From Solwaraspora sp. WMMD791 (GTDB lineage Bacteria; Actinomycetota; Actinomycetes; Mycobacteriales; Micromonosporaceae), in contig NZ_CP120737.1 in assembly GCF_029581195.1 (NCBI RefSeq), positions 6,549,001 through 6,613,000 of the forward strand: 64,000 nucleotides of DNA. Direction: 5' to 3'. Made by a program: the position numbers and the translations under genes. A model generated the notes under the pieces. It had not been told where the DNA came from, ran no database searches, and was given only the letters and a program-made list of their open reading frames with translations. Below, in pieces: positions 52,044 through 61,085 of the stretch (its first letter is position 1; the number at the start of each line of letters is the position of its first letter).

Positions 52044-55000
52044 TCGGGCCCGGGTGCCGCGCCTGCCCGGCCGGCCAGGCGCGGCACCCGGGCAGCGGCC
52101 ACCAACCGGTCGAAGGCGTCGTTGACCGCGACCGCGTCCGCGCCGAGAGCTGCCAGCATCCCCACCAGGTCGACCCCGGGCACCACCGCTACCCGCCGGG
52201 CCAGCTCCGACAGGGACCGGGGCAGCGTCGCTCGAAGCCCGGTACGGCGTGGCTCGACCGCGACCCCGGCCAGCGCCCGCTCGACCATCGGCGCGTTGCC
52301 GGCGAGCCGGTAGAGCAGCGCCGAGGCCAGCCGGTGGGCGACGCGCTCGGTCGGCGCACCGCCGGCCTGGGCGAGATGGTTGGCGTAGTTGACGTGTACC
52401 TGGCTGACGGTGCCCAGGTCACCGACGGCGTACGCGGTGGCCAGCGCCTCGCGGTCGAACTCCAGCGCCAGGAACGGTTCGCCCCGGCGGCTCGCCACGA
52501 TCGCGCGGGCGCTGAGCACCGCCGCCACCATCGGGGTGTCGTCGGCGGCCCGGAAGGCGCGTTCGCTGTCGGCGAGCACCCGTTCGCAGTCCTGCCACAG
52601 GCCCAGCTCCAGCAGCGCCGCGTAGCCGCTGAACCGGTAGTACGCCCGCTCGGCCGCGCTGGCGCCGATGGCGGCGAGCTGGTGCAGGATACGGTCGTTG
52701 AGCGACAGGGCCAGCTCCCACTCGGCAATGGCCTTGGCCGCGCCGACCCCGTGGTGCAGCATCGCCACCTGCAGCCGCGCCAGCTCGTCCCGGTCGGCCT
52801 CGGCCTCGGCGGCGGCGAGCTCGGCGGCGGCGGCGAGCGCGTCGTCCAGGCCGGAGAGGATGTCGCGGTGGCGGCCCAGGTCGTACAGGGCGGCCAGCCG
52901 GCGGCGCAGCCAGCGTGCCCGGTCCGCGCCGGTCGCCGTACGCAGCTCCTGGTCGGCCAGGTCGAGCGCCCGCGCCGGCCGGTGCTCGGCGAGCAGCCGG
53001 TCGTGGATGCCGGCGGCGATCGCGGCGGCCAGTTCGTCGTGGCCGTCGGCGCGGGCCTGGTCGAGCAGCCCGGTCAACTCGCCGGTGTCGTCGCTGGTGG
53101 CCAGCAGGTAGCGGGCGAACCGCTGCCGGTCTCCGCTGCGCATCGCGATCTCCCGCAGCATCGGCAGCATCGCCGCCACCTGGTCGGTCACCTGGGCGAC
53201 CTGCAGCGTCGCCTCCATCACCTGCCAGGCCGTGTCGAGGTCGCCGAGTTCGGCGGTGTAGACGGCCGCGCCGACCCCGGCCCGAACGGTGGTCGGCGTC
53301 GGTGCCGCCCGCTCGGCCTCGAACCGCTGGAACCAGGCCACCGCGAGCAGTTCGTTCACCGTACGGGTCCGGTCGGCGTCCGCCGCGTCGCGCACCATCA
53401 CCCGTACGGTGTCGTCGACGAAGTCGTAGCTGGTCACGGGCCCGGCGTCCGGGGTGAGCGTGTGCTGCCGCTGTGTCGTCACCAGCCCGGCGTGGGTCAG
53501 CGCGGCGAGGGTGGCGGCGAAGTCCGGCACGGCCCCATCCGCCGCGCCCGGCGCGCCCGCATCCGCCGCGTCGTGCACCGTCCGCCACAGCACCGGCCAG
53601 ACCGCTTCGATCACGAACGACCAGCGGTCGTCGGCGGCGACCAGGCTGATCAGGTCGAGCAGCAGCCGGGGTGCGGGTGCCAGCGCGTCGAGCCGGGTCA
53701 GCACCTGACCCCGGTCCTGGTCGATCTTCGCCAACGCCTGCTCGGCGGAGGCGGCCGCGCCGGCCAGGCCGACCTGGTGGAAGTCGGCCCGGGCCTGCCG
53801 GATCAGCTCCGCACCGCGGGTGGGGTCACCGGTCACCACCGCGACCAGGCCGAGCCGGAGCCGGATCTGCCCGCGTAGTGACACGTCGCCGACCTGTTCG
53901 ACGGTGGCGAGGCTGATCGCCAGCAGCCGGGCAGCGTCGAGCAGGTCACCGACGCCGACGGCGACCTCGCCGAGCAGATAGTTGACCATCGCCCGGCCGT
54001 ACGCCGAGTCGATCTCGTCGTAGATCTCCGCCGCCCGCCGCAGCCGCTGCTGGGCGAGGCCGTAGTCCTTGCGGTGCAGGGCGCTGCTGCCCAGTCCGCG
54101 TTGCGTGTTGGCCACCCCGAGCCGGTCACCGTGGGCAGCGAAGACCTGTTCCGCCCGGACGAAGTACTGCTCGGCCCGTGTCAGGTCGTCGGCGTCGACG
54201 GCAAGCTCGCCGAGCCGGTAGTGGCAGTTCGCCGCGCCCATCTCGTCGTCGACGGCCAGGTAGAGGCGTTCGGCGGTGAGGTAGTGGGTGCGGGCGTTCG
54301 TCGGATCCTCGCTCATCCGGTCCAGCAGACCGAGCGAGAGATGCACGTCCGCCTGACCCCGTCGCCGGCCGGCGGCGACGTACAGCGTGAGCGCGGTGTC
54401 CAGGTTGCGCCGTGCCGCAGCCGGGTTGCCGTCGCGCAGTTCGAGGTTGCCCAGCGACAGCAGCGAGTTGGCTCTTCCTTCCGGGGATCCGGACTGCTCG
54501 AACGCGGCGATCGCGGCGGCGAAGTGCCGTCGGGCGGTGGCCAGGTCCCCGGCCCGCATGGACAGATCGCCGAGCAGGTCGTGCGCCTGACCCTGGTCGC
54601 CGTCGCGGCCGAGGTCGGTGGCGATCGACAGGGCGACCCGCGCCTCGTCGATGCCGTCGGCCACCTGACTGTCCCACAACGCCAGCCGGGCCCGCTCCTG
54701 GGCGATGGTGGAAAGTGCCGCGCGGTACCCGGTCCGCCCGGCCAGTTGCTGCGCCTGCGCGAGGTGCCGCTGCGCGTCGTCGTGCCGGTTGGTCAATCGG
54801 GACACGACCGCGGCGCCCACCTCGGCGTCGACAGCCAGCCGTGGATCCGCGACGAGCAGGCCGGCCCGCTGCTCCGGGGCGAGGACCAGGTCGATCAGGG
54901 ACCGGGCGGTAGCGGTCTGCAGGCTCGCGATCGCCTGGTCGAACCGCTGCCGCCAGAACGTGCCGGCCAGGCCGCTGCCGAGCGCCAGCGCGTGGTACAG

Positions 55001-56275
55001 CTCCTCGGTGCCCTCGCCCAGCTCGGCGAAGTAGGCGCGGGCCCGTAGGTGCAGCTCACGCAGCCGGCCGGGGTCGTTGCGCCGCAGGCTGTCCAGCAGC
55101 GCGATGCGGACCAGCGGATGCAGGGTGGCCACGGTGGACCCGTCGGCGTCGGTGCCGAGCCGGACGAAGGTGTAGCGGCCCAGCTGGTGGAACCAGGTGT
55201 CGTCGGCCGGTGCCGGATCGAGCAGGGCGGCGACGGCCGCCCGGCTCAGCACCCGGGGTACGGCGGCGGCGGTCACCACCGCGTGCCAGGGCGCTGCCAG
55301 CCGGTCCAGGAACACCTCCGGCAGCCACCGTTCGACGGGCTGGCCGGCGGCGCGGCGGGCGATCTCGTCGGCGGTCAACCCGGGCCCGGACCCCCGGGCG
55401 GTGTCGATAGCCGCCGCGGCCAGGTCGGTCCAGCCGGGCAACCCCGCACAGGTACGGTGCACCGCCTCGACCAGCTTCGGATCGGTGATGCCCCGGGTGG
55501 CGAGGAACTGGGCGGTGTGTGCGGGCTCCCACTCGGTCAGCGCGACGTGGGCCATCGGTGGGCCGGCGGCCGGTGGTTCCCGGCCGGCGAGCACGATGCG
55601 CAGACCCGGCGCGGCGTCGAGCAGCCGGGGGAGCAGTTCACCGAGGAACCAGGAGGTCTGCCGGGCACCCCTGGCCTCGTCGTCGGGGCCGGCGACCTCG
55701 TCGAGGTAGGGCAGTCGTTCCACGGTGTCGACGAACAACACCCGGCCGGTCAGGTCGGTGCCGCGCAGTTCGCTGGCGAGGGCCTCGGCGATCAGGGTGC
55801 GCTGGTGGGCCCGTACGCCGGCGGCCCGCAGCGCGGCCGGGTCGGTGACCACCGTGATCGACACGTCCTGCACGACCGCGCCGTCGGTCGCGCTGACCGT
55901 GACGGTCGGGACCTCGGCGTACGCGGCCGCGAGAGCCGCTTCGGCGGCGCGGCGGGCCTGTTGGTACCGGCGCAGCCGAGCTCCGGTCCAGCCGGCACAG
56001 ATCCGGGCGACGGCGTCGGTCAACGCGAACGCGACGTCGGCGTGGCCGCCCGGCGCGGTCTCCACCAGACCGTCGAGGTCCACGGTGCCGGCCCGACCGG
56101 ACGCGAGCCGCCGACCCAGCTCGGCCAGCAGCCGCGACTTGCCCTGCCCGGACATCCCGGAGTAGACGAGTACCCGTTCCGGCGCACCGGCGGTGAACCG
56201 GTCGAACGCGGCGAGCGCCGTTTCCCGGTCGACGAACGGATCGGCCGGGCTGGTCGTCTGGGCCGGGCCGGTCAT
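52040..56275 (-). CDS. STAND-like P-loop ATPase with TPR repeats
   Basis: 1411 residues, cytoplasmic. The N-terminal ATPase has Walker A GMSGQGKS at 40-47, Walker B VLFVDT at 179-184 and the following LAGREPP strand, as in STAND/ORC-like NTPases. A winged-helix-like region (about 320-410) follows. About ten TPR units span roughly 480-850 (GRANSLLSLGNLELRDGNPA and similar), and further helical repeats reach the end. No effector domain or DNA-binding domain could be named. It is coupled to the small membrane protein upstream (ATGA). Such ATPases act as signal-gated switches in defence or development. The stop codon TAG lies within the same CTAG as the SARP stop. Confidence 0.85.
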   Translation of the reverse strand: MTGPAQTTSPADPFVDRETALAAFDRFTAGAPERVLVYSGMSGQGKSRLLAELGRRLASGRAGTVDLDGLVETAPGGHADVAFALTDAVARICAGWTGARLRRYQQARRAAEAALAAAYAEVPTVTVSATDGAVVQDVSITVVTDPAALRAAGVRAHQRTLIAEALASELRGTDLTGRVLFVDTVERLPYLDEVAGPDDEARGARQTSWFLGELLPRLLDAAPGLRIVLAGREPPAAGPPMAHVALTEWEPAHTAQFLATRGITDPKLVEAVHRTCAGLPGWTDLAAAAIDTARGSGPGLTADEIARRAAGQPVERWLPEVFLDRLAAPWHAVVTAAAVPRVLSRAAVAALLDPAPADDTWFHQLGRYTFVRLGTDADGSTVATLHPLVRIALLDSLRRNDPGRLRELHLRARAYFAELGEGTEELYHALALGSGLAGTFWRQRFDQAIASLQTATARSLIDLVLAPEQRAGLLVADPRLAVDAEVGAAVVSRLTNRHDDAQRHLAQAQQLAGRTGYRAALSTIAQERARLALWDSQVADGIDEARVALSIATDLGRDGDQGQAHDLLGDLSMRAGDLATARRHFAAAIAAFEQSGSPEGRANSLLSLGNLELRDGNPAAARRNLDTALTLYVAAGRRRGQADVHLSLGLLDRMSEDPTNARTHYLTAERLYLAVDDEMGAANCHYRLGELAVDADDLTRAEQYFVRAEQVFAAHGDRLGVANTQRGLGSSALHRKDYGLAQQRLRRAAEIYDEIDSAYGRAMVNYLLGEVAVGVGDLLDAARLLAISLATVEQVGDVSLRGQIRLRLGLVAVVTGDPTRGAELIRQARADFHQVGLAGAAASAEQALAKIDQDRGQVLTRLDALAPAPRLLLDLISLVAADDRWSFVIEAVWPVLWRTVHDAADAGAPGAADGAVPDFAATLAALTHAGLVTTQRQHTLTPDAGPVTSYDFVDDTVRVMVRDAADADRTRTVNELLAVAWFQRFEAERAAPTPTTVRAGVGAAVYTAELGDLDTAWQVMEATLQVAQVTDQVAAMLPMLREIAMRSGDRQRFARYLLATSDDTGELTGLLDQARADGHDELAAAIAAGIHDRLLAEHRPARALDLADQELRTATGADRARWLRRRLAALYDLGRHRDILSGLDDALAAAAELAAAEAEADRDELARLQVAMLHHGVGAAKAIAEWELALSLNDRILHQLAAIGASAAERAYYRFSGYAALLELGLWQDCERVLADSERAFRAADDTPMVAAVLSARAIVASRRGEPFLALEFDREALATAYAVGDLGTVSQVHVNYANHLAQAGGAPTERVAHRLASALLYRLAGNAPMVERALAGVAVEPRRTGLRATLPRSLSELARRVAVVPGVDLVGMLAALGADAVAVNDAFDRLVAAARVPRLAGRAGAAPGPD
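52049..52092 (+). terminator. terminator of the SARP gene, inside the convergent ATPase gene
   Basis: Perfect 17-bp stem (52049-52065 with 52076-52092), 10-base loop, starting 5 bases after the SARP stop. On the other strand the same bases encode the last residues of the STAND-like ATPase. Confidence 0.75.
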
Positions 56276-56712
56276 TCGGGAGCGACCGGATCGTCGGGCC
56301 TTCCGGCCACCGGCCCGCCTGACGTCGGATCACCGGCTGCCGACCCGTCTGCGGACCCGACCACAGGGTGCCGGCGGACCACGATCGAACTGCCGGAGAT
56401 CACGCCACCACCGCGTGCCTCCTGGCGGGTGGCCGCGCCGGTGTCCGGGTCGACGTCGATGTGGGAGCCGTCGATCCGGCCGCCGTCGGCGCGCTGGACG
56501 TGGCTCGCCTGCGGACCGCTCGGGGGTGGCGGGTCGGCACGCTCCTGGCCGGTGAGCAGCGCGGCGAGCACGGCGGCGGCGAGCCCGGCCGCACCGAGCC
56601 CGATCAGCACCAGCAGCCCGGGCCGGTCGGTGGCGAGGTTGCCGAGCACCCCCGAGAGCACGCCGACGATCGCGGAGACGGCAGCGGTGAGCTGCGCCCG
56701 TCGTCGCGACAT
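56272..56712 (-). CDS. two-TM membrane protein with C-terminal Gly/Ser/Ile repeats, partner of the ATPase
   Basis: 146 residues. Two membrane segments (AAVSAIVGVLSGVLGNLA and LLVLIGLGAAGLAAAVLAAL) are followed by a soluble tail of about 90 residues. The tail holds two similar units, GGRIDGSHIDVDPDTG and GGGVISGSSIVVRRHP, like turns of a small beta-helix. No known family. The ATG at 56712 has GGAGG 5 bases upstream. Its stop overlaps the ATPase start by 4 bases, so the two probably act together at the membrane. Confidence 0.7.
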   Translation of the reverse strand: MSRRRAQLTAAVSAIVGVLSGVLGNLATDRPGLLVLIGLGAAGLAAAVLAALLTGQERADPPPPSGPQASHVQRADGGRIDGSHIDVDPDTGAATRQEARGGGVISGSSIVVRRHPVVGSADGSAAGDPTSGGPVAGRPDDPVAPE

Positions 56713-57134
56713 GGGGGCCTCCAGCGGCGTCACGGTCCAGAGTAGTCGACAGTGTCCGGCCCCTGCCGGATCCGCGCCAGCGCACTGTCGGATCCCGGCC
56801 AGCCCATCCGCGGCCGTCGACGGTCGACCAGGATGCGTACTGTCGCCTCGTGGCCGAGGCGCGACCCCGCAGCGCTGCTCGTCGGGATCAGCCGGCGCGA
56901 GGCGCTGCTCGTCGGCCTGCTCGACCTCGGGTGCTCCGACACCGGCTGCCGACCGCCGTCCTGGCGGCGTTCGGCTGGCCGATCGTCGGGCTACCGATGC
57001 TGGTGATCGTCACCGCCTGTCTGCTGGGCGACGTCAGCCGGGTCACCATCCGGGTGTGTTTCGCCGCGCTCGGCAAAGTGGCCCTGGCCGGTTGGCCCCT
57101 GTCCCGCTTCCGGACCTGGCCGGTTCCCGGTTGC
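56713..57134. other. 422-base region upstream of the ATPase operon
   Basis: No gene is supported. An 8-bp inverted repeat (CGACAGTG at 56747-56754 with CACTGTCG at 56783-56790) brackets the likely promoter of the leftward operon, whose -10 may be TACTCT at 56744-56739. A short rightward stretch encodes a hydrophobic run (about 56,950-57,050), but without a ribosome-binding site or family match. Confidence 0.35.
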
Positions 57135-58385
57135 TCATCCCGGTTGGACGGCCCCGGCGAGCCGTTTACCGCGCCGCCAGACGAGGTGGGTGTTGAGCGT
57201 GTCGCTGATCGTCGTGGTGGGATCGCCGTCGACCAGGAGTAAATCGGCACGAAGCCCTGCGGCGATGCTGCCGCGGTCAGTGAGGCCGAACCGGCGCGCC
57301 GGGGTGCTGGTCGCCGCGCGCAGCGCCTCGACCGGGGTCAGTCCGGCCCGAACGAGGTACTGCAGTTCGTGGTGGACGCTGGCCCCGTGTGCCAGGCCGC
57401 CCAGGAAAGGCAGCGGAACCGAGGCGTCCGTGCCGACGAGAATGTCGGTGCCGGCGTCGTGCAGCGCTTTGACGCAAGCCAGGACGTCGTCGATGTCGCC
57501 TTGGGGATAGCGGTTGAAGCTGGATCGCAGGGTCGCCAACCATGGCTGGTCCAGACGCGACGACACCCGCGGGTCGGCGGCGAACTCCGTGCCGGTGATG
57601 CCCATCATCGAGGCGTTGAGGACCACGCACGCCACGACGAAGGCACCCGAGGCGGCGACCTGCTGGACGATCTCGGTGGTGTGGGGCCGGTCCATGAACA
57701 GGTGTGCGAGGCCACCGACGCCTGCCTCGATCGACATACGGGTGGCGTCGATGGTGAGTGCATGGGCGACGGTGAGCATGCCGCGACGGGTAGCCTCGGC
57801 AACGCCGGCGTTCAGAGTTCTCTGATCGAGCGCGGGCAGGCCGGGGTGGCCTTCGACGGTGCCGTCGTCGACCATGAACTTGATGTAGTCGGACCCGGTG
57901 TCGATCAACTGTGGGATGAAGGCCACCGCCTCCTCGGGCGTGGCGGAGAACGGCATCACCGGCGGTGTCGGCGCGGGCCCGGTGGCCGGACCCGCGCCGG
58001 GCGGCGGGCCGGGCCTGAAGCCCTCGGGGAACAGCTCCGACGGATGCCCGCCGGGCGGGGTGATTCCGAAGCCCGACGAGCGTACGTCGGCGACGCCGTC
58101 GTCCTCCTCGATGTGCCGACGGTTGGGGCGGGTGTTGGTGCCCTGCATCTCCAGCTGGGTGGTCACCCCGAAGCGCAGGGCCAGCGCCAGGCTCGGCCTG
58201 CTGGTGTGCACATGCGCGTCGAACAGACCGGGCAGCAAGGTCTTTCCGGCGGCATCGATGATCTCGGCGTCGGCGGGCGGTTCCCCTCCCACGGCTGTGA
58301 TCGTGGTGTCGTCGATGAGGACAGTGGTCGCGTCGAGCACCTCGTGTCCGTCGAAGACACGTGCGTTGACGATTGCGGTAGCCAT
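57135..58385 (-). CDS. amidohydrolase family protein (imidazolonepropionase-like)
   Basis: Metal-dependent hydrolase, 416 residues. Motifs: FDAHVHTS (first metal histidines), a likely carboxylated lysine in YIKFMVDDG, AHALTIDA and LAHLFMD, then the metal-binding aspartate in VGTDASVPLPFL. The N- and C-terminal beta-sandwich strands (IVNARVFDGHEVL and DLLLVDGDPTTTISDTLNTH) are typical of imidazolonepropionase-like/prolidase-type enzymes; substrate unknown. The ATG at 58385 matches the usual family start. A GTG six codons upstream is open. An operator-like site matching the TetR promoter lies 80 bases upstream. Confidence 0.88.
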   Translation of the reverse strand: MATAIVNARVFDGHEVLDATTVLIDDTTITAVGGEPPADAEIIDAAGKTLLPGLFDAHVHTSRPSLALALRFGVTTQLEMQGTNTRPNRRHIEEDDGVADVRSSGFGITPPGGHPSELFPEGFRPGPPPGAGPATGPAPTPPVMPFSATPEEAVAFIPQLIDTGSDYIKFMVDDGTVEGHPGLPALDQRTLNAGVAEATRRGMLTVAHALTIDATRMSIEAGVGGLAHLFMDRPHTTEIVQQVAASGAFVVACVVLNASMMGITGTEFAADPRVSSRLDQPWLATLRSSFNRYPQGDIDDVLACVKALHDAGTDILVGTDASVPLPFLGGLAHGASVHHELQYLVRAGLTPVEALRAATSTPARRFGLTDRGSIAAGLRADLLLVDGDPTTTISDTLNTHLVWRRGKRLAGAVQPG

Positions 58386-58460
58386 GTTCCATTGGCCCTT
58401 CACGGTCGGCGAAGCAGCGGTTCCTGGTACTGATGCACTTGCCAGGGGTTGAACATGTTC

Positions 58461-58475
58461 GTAACGAACGCGTTC
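58461..58475. promoter_or_regulatory. TetR operator upstream of the amidohydrolase gene
   Basis: GTAACGAACGCGTTC matches 14 of 15 bases of the site in front of the tetR-type gene (59250-59264) and contains the palindrome GAACGCGTTC. A nested inverted repeat GTTCGT-A-ACGAAC starts at 58457. Confidence 0.65.
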
Positions 58476-58562
58476 TCACGCGTCCTGGTGGGGCCCTGGA
58501 CGGGGAATCTCAGCGAGCGCGTGCCAGGTGGGGATACCTGCTGATGAGACTGGGAATGAAGG

Positions 58563-59240
58563 TCAACGGCGGACGTGGAGCCCGTCGATGATGGTGGCGA
58601 ACACCCAGCGCATCCGATGTTCGTAGTCGCCCGAGAGAATCTCGTCTCGAACTCGGGTGATGCTCGGATAAGTGTCGGACCTGGCCTCGGCGATCGCGAT
58701 GGCGAGATCGTGCTCTTCGCCCCTCGCCTCCGCACTGTCGCCCCGACTGCCCTGTTCGGCCGCCATGGCGATCGCCTGCTGTAACAGGATGTCGACGCCC
58801 CAGGCGGCGTGTCGTGTCGGAACATCGCCGTCGAGCAGCAGCCCGACGATCGTGTCGATCAACCGTAGGTAATGAGGTCCGGACGGTCGTAGCACGAGCA
58901 CCGAACGGGCGAGGCTGGGGTACGAGAACAGCAACTCGGTGCAGGAGCACAACAGGCTGATCACCTGCTCGCGCCAGTCCACACCCGTCAGCGGGTCGGG
59001 AAGCTCCAGTTCTGCCACCAACTCGTCGAGCAGCGCGCCGTGCAGTTCGGCGGTGTTGCTGATGTAGACGTACAAGGAGGCGGGACCGGTATCGAGCTCA
59101 GCGGCAAGTCGTCGCATCGTCACCTGTTCCAGCCCTTCCTCGCGCATGATGCGGGCGGCGACGGCGACCACGCCCGCACGGCTCAGCGGGGCCTTGGCGG
59201 GACGATCACGACGGCTGACCGGGTCACGACGGGGGCTCAT
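58563..59240 (-). CDS. TetR family transcriptional regulator
   Basis: 225 residues. The N-terminal helix-turn-helix is SRAGVVAVAARIMREEGLEQ, then VTMRRLAAELDTGPASLYVY. A ligand-binding domain of the TetR_C type follows (LLFSYPSLARSVL and others). The ATG at 59240 puts the 12-bp operator 14 bases upstream. The same motif occurs before the amidohydrolase gene, so the regulator probably represses both. The gene lies directly upstream of the amidohydrolase on the same strand, with 177 bases between its stop and that gene's start. Confidence 0.9.
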   Translation of the reverse strand: MSPRRDPVSRRDRPAKAPLSRAGVVAVAARIMREEGLEQVTMRRLAAELDTGPASLYVYISNTAELHGALLDELVAELELPDPLTGVDWREQVISLLCSCTELLFSYPSLARSVLVLRPSGPHYLRLIDTIVGLLLDGDVPTRHAAWGVDILLQQAIAMAAEQGSRGDSAEARGEEHDLAIAIAEARSDTYPSITRVRDEILSGDYEHRMRWVFATIIDGLHVRR

Positions 59241-59249
59241 AACGCGATC

Positions 59250-59265
59250 GTAGCGAACGCGTTCG
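59250..59265. promoter_or_regulatory. TetR autoregulatory operator
   Basis: Contains the perfect 12-bp palindrome CGAACGCGTTCG (59254-59265), just upstream of the tetR-type start, with a GTAG prefix shared with the site at 58461. Confidence 0.7.
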
Positions 59266-59384
59266 TCAGGGGCCAGGCGGTATCGGTGCTTCGTCCGTAC
59301 GGCCAGGTAACCGTGCCCTTCGATCGACGGCGAGTCCTCCGGGTGAGCGACCACGTCAGGAACCCGACCGGTGCTGCCCACCCG

Positions 59385-59426
59385 CTCGCCACCGTCGAGC
59401 CGGCCGGCCGGCTCGACGGTGGCGAG
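59385..59426 (-). terminator. 42-bp perfect palindrome after the GH53 operon
   Basis: All 21 positions pair; 48 bases beyond the stop of the first GH53 gene. Probably its terminator. A run of four GAGGTC hexamers (59424-59447) starts at its edge. Confidence 0.7.
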
Positions 59427-59447
59427 GTCGAGGTCGAGGTCGAGGTC
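59424..59447. repeat. four tandem GAGGTC hexamers
   Basis: (GAGGTC)x4 in the gap between the terminator palindrome and the GH53 stop; a simple sequence repeat. Confidence 0.8.
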
Positions 59448-59474
59448 GTGACTGCCGGCCGCCGGCCGTACCGG

Positions 59475-61085
59475 TCAGACCTGGCCGAAGATGGCCAGCG
59501 CTGGCAGCGCCCGCCCGGAGTAGTCGAACACCGCCTGGTTCTCCCAGCCGTTGCCCGACGACGGGTCGTCCGGATCCCAGCCGGAGCCGGAGACCGCCGT
59601 CCAGGTCGGCTCCCAGTAGAAGACCCCGAGGCCGCGCCCGTTCGGCACCGCCTTGACCGCGTCGAAGACCGCCCGCAGCGCGTCGGCCTGGCCCTGCGGG
59701 GTCGCCGGGTAGCCGCCGGCCGAGGCGAGCGAGGAGTTGAAGATGTTCGGCTCGTGGTCGTGCTGCGCGGTGGTGAACCCGTACGCGGTCTCCACCACCA
59801 CGACCGGCCGCTGGTAGCGCGACGCCAGGTCGTTGAGGTTGGTGCGTAGGCTGGTGATCGAGCCGTGCCAGTAGAGGTAGTGCGACACCCCGATCACGTC
59901 GAACGGCACGCCGCGCGAGGTGGCCTGGTCGAACCACCAGCGGTGCTGGCTGTTGTTGCCGCCCTCGGCCAGGTGCAGCATCACCCGCGTGGAGCTGTCC
60001 ACCGCCTTGACCGCCTGCGCCCCGGCGGTCAGGAACGTCGCCAGGTTGGCCCAGTTGTTGCTGCGGCCCTCCGGCCACAACATCCCGTCGTTGATCTCGT
60101 TGCCGACCTGCACCATGTCGGCGGTGGTGCCCTGCGCCTGCAACGCGCTCAACACGTCGTACGTGTGGTGGTAGACCGCGTCGCGCAGCTGGGTGACGCT
60201 GTAGTTCGCCCAGGCCCGGGGCTTGTACTGCTTGCCCGGGTCGGCCCAGGTGTCGGAGTAGTGGAAGTCGACCAGCAGCCGCATCCCCTGCGCCTTCGCC
60301 CGGGCGGCCATGGTCAGCACCCGGGCCTTGTTGTTGTAGCCGTCGGTCGGGTTCACCCACACCTTGAGACGGGCGTAGTTGACGCCGGCCGAGCGCAGCA
60401 GCTGCACGGCGTCGCGCTGGTTGCCGGCGGCGTCGCGGTAGACCGCGCCCCGGTCCTCGTTCTTGGCCAGCGTCGAGAAGTCGGCGCCGACCATGAACCC
60501 GCCGGGTACGCCGGGGTTGCCGGTCGACCCGCCGGTGAACTCCACATCGTCCACGTTGATCCAGTTTCCGGCGCGGGCGTTGGAGACGAAACTGACCGTG
60601 CACTGCCCGTTGCTGACCTGGGTGGTGACCGAGATCTGGGTCCAGCTGCCGGTGGTCGGGATCGCCACCCGGGCCTCGTTGCCGCCACAGTTGCGCAGCG
60701 CCATGAACGCCTCGTGCTGCCCACCGCCGGAGCGGACCCAGGCCCGTGCCGTGTAGCTGCCGTTGCCCAGCCCGGACAGGTACTGGTAGGTCTCCACCTG
60801 GTAGGCGCCCGACGCCCAGTGCGACAGCCGGTAGCTGCCGGAGCGGCCGCCGGCCTCGGTGTAGCTGGCGCTGGTCTGTCCGGTCGACGAGTACTCGCCC
60901 CACCCGGACGGCGTCTGGGTGCCGCCGCCCGCCTCGAAACCGCCGTTGGTCAGCGTCGCGGCGGCGTGCGCGGCTCCGTGCGTACCGCCGGCGAGGCCGA
61001 CGCCGAACGCGGCCGCGCCGGTCGCGGCCACCGCGACCAGCGCGAGCGCCGCACGTCCGAAGAATCCACGGGTACGGATGGTCAT
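59475..61085 (-). CDS. secreted GH53 endo-beta-1,4-galactanase with N-terminal CBM
   Basis: Extracellular enzyme cutting beta-1,4-galactan of pectin side chains. Signal peptide to about residue 42; a beta-sandwich carbohydrate-binding domain (about 44-185, resembling CBM61); GH53 barrel from about 195 (GGFMVGADFSTLAKNEDRGA) to the end at 536. The acid/base is E330 (QVGNEIN) and the nucleophile E432 (VVVETAYG). DFHYSDTWADPGKQYKP is the family signature. The ATG overlaps the stop of the second GH53 gene (ATGA), so it is the second gene of the operon. Confidence 0.95.
   Translation of the reverse strand: MTIRTRGFFGRAALALVAVAATGAAAFGVGLAGGTHGAAHAAATLTNGGFEAGGGTQTPSGWGEYSSTGQTSASYTEAGGRSGSYRLSHWASGAYQVETYQYLSGLGNGSYTARAWVRSGGGQHEAFMALRNCGGNEARVAIPTTGSWTQISVTTQVSNGQCTVSFVSNARAGNWINVDDVEFTGGSTGNPGVPGGFMVGADFSTLAKNEDRGAVYRDAAGNQRDAVQLLRSAGVNYARLKVWVNPTDGYNNKARVLTMAARAKAQGMRLLVDFHYSDTWADPGKQYKPRAWANYSVTQLRDAVYHHTYDVLSALQAQGTTADMVQVGNEINDGMLWPEGRSNNWANLATFLTAGAQAVKAVDSSTRVMLHLAEGGNNSQHRWWFDQATSRGVPFDVIGVSHYLYWHGSITSLRTNLNDLASRYQRPVVVVETAYGFTTAQHDHEPNIFNSSLASAGGYPATPQGQADALRAVFDAVKAVPNGRGLGVFYWEPTWTAVSGSGWDPDDPSSGNGWENQAVFDYSGRALPALAIFGQV

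Noticed and set aside
52334-53878. Long open frame on the plus strand opposite the STAND-like ATPase gene
   Set aside because: Arg/Gly/Val-rich shadow translation with no motif. It is a by-product of high third-position GC in the real gene.
56850-57242. Plus-strand frame with one hydrophobic run (VLAAFGWPIVGLPMLVIV)
   Set aside because: No ribosome-binding site, no family match, and the end overlaps the amidohydrolase antisense. Left as unassigned intergenic sequence.
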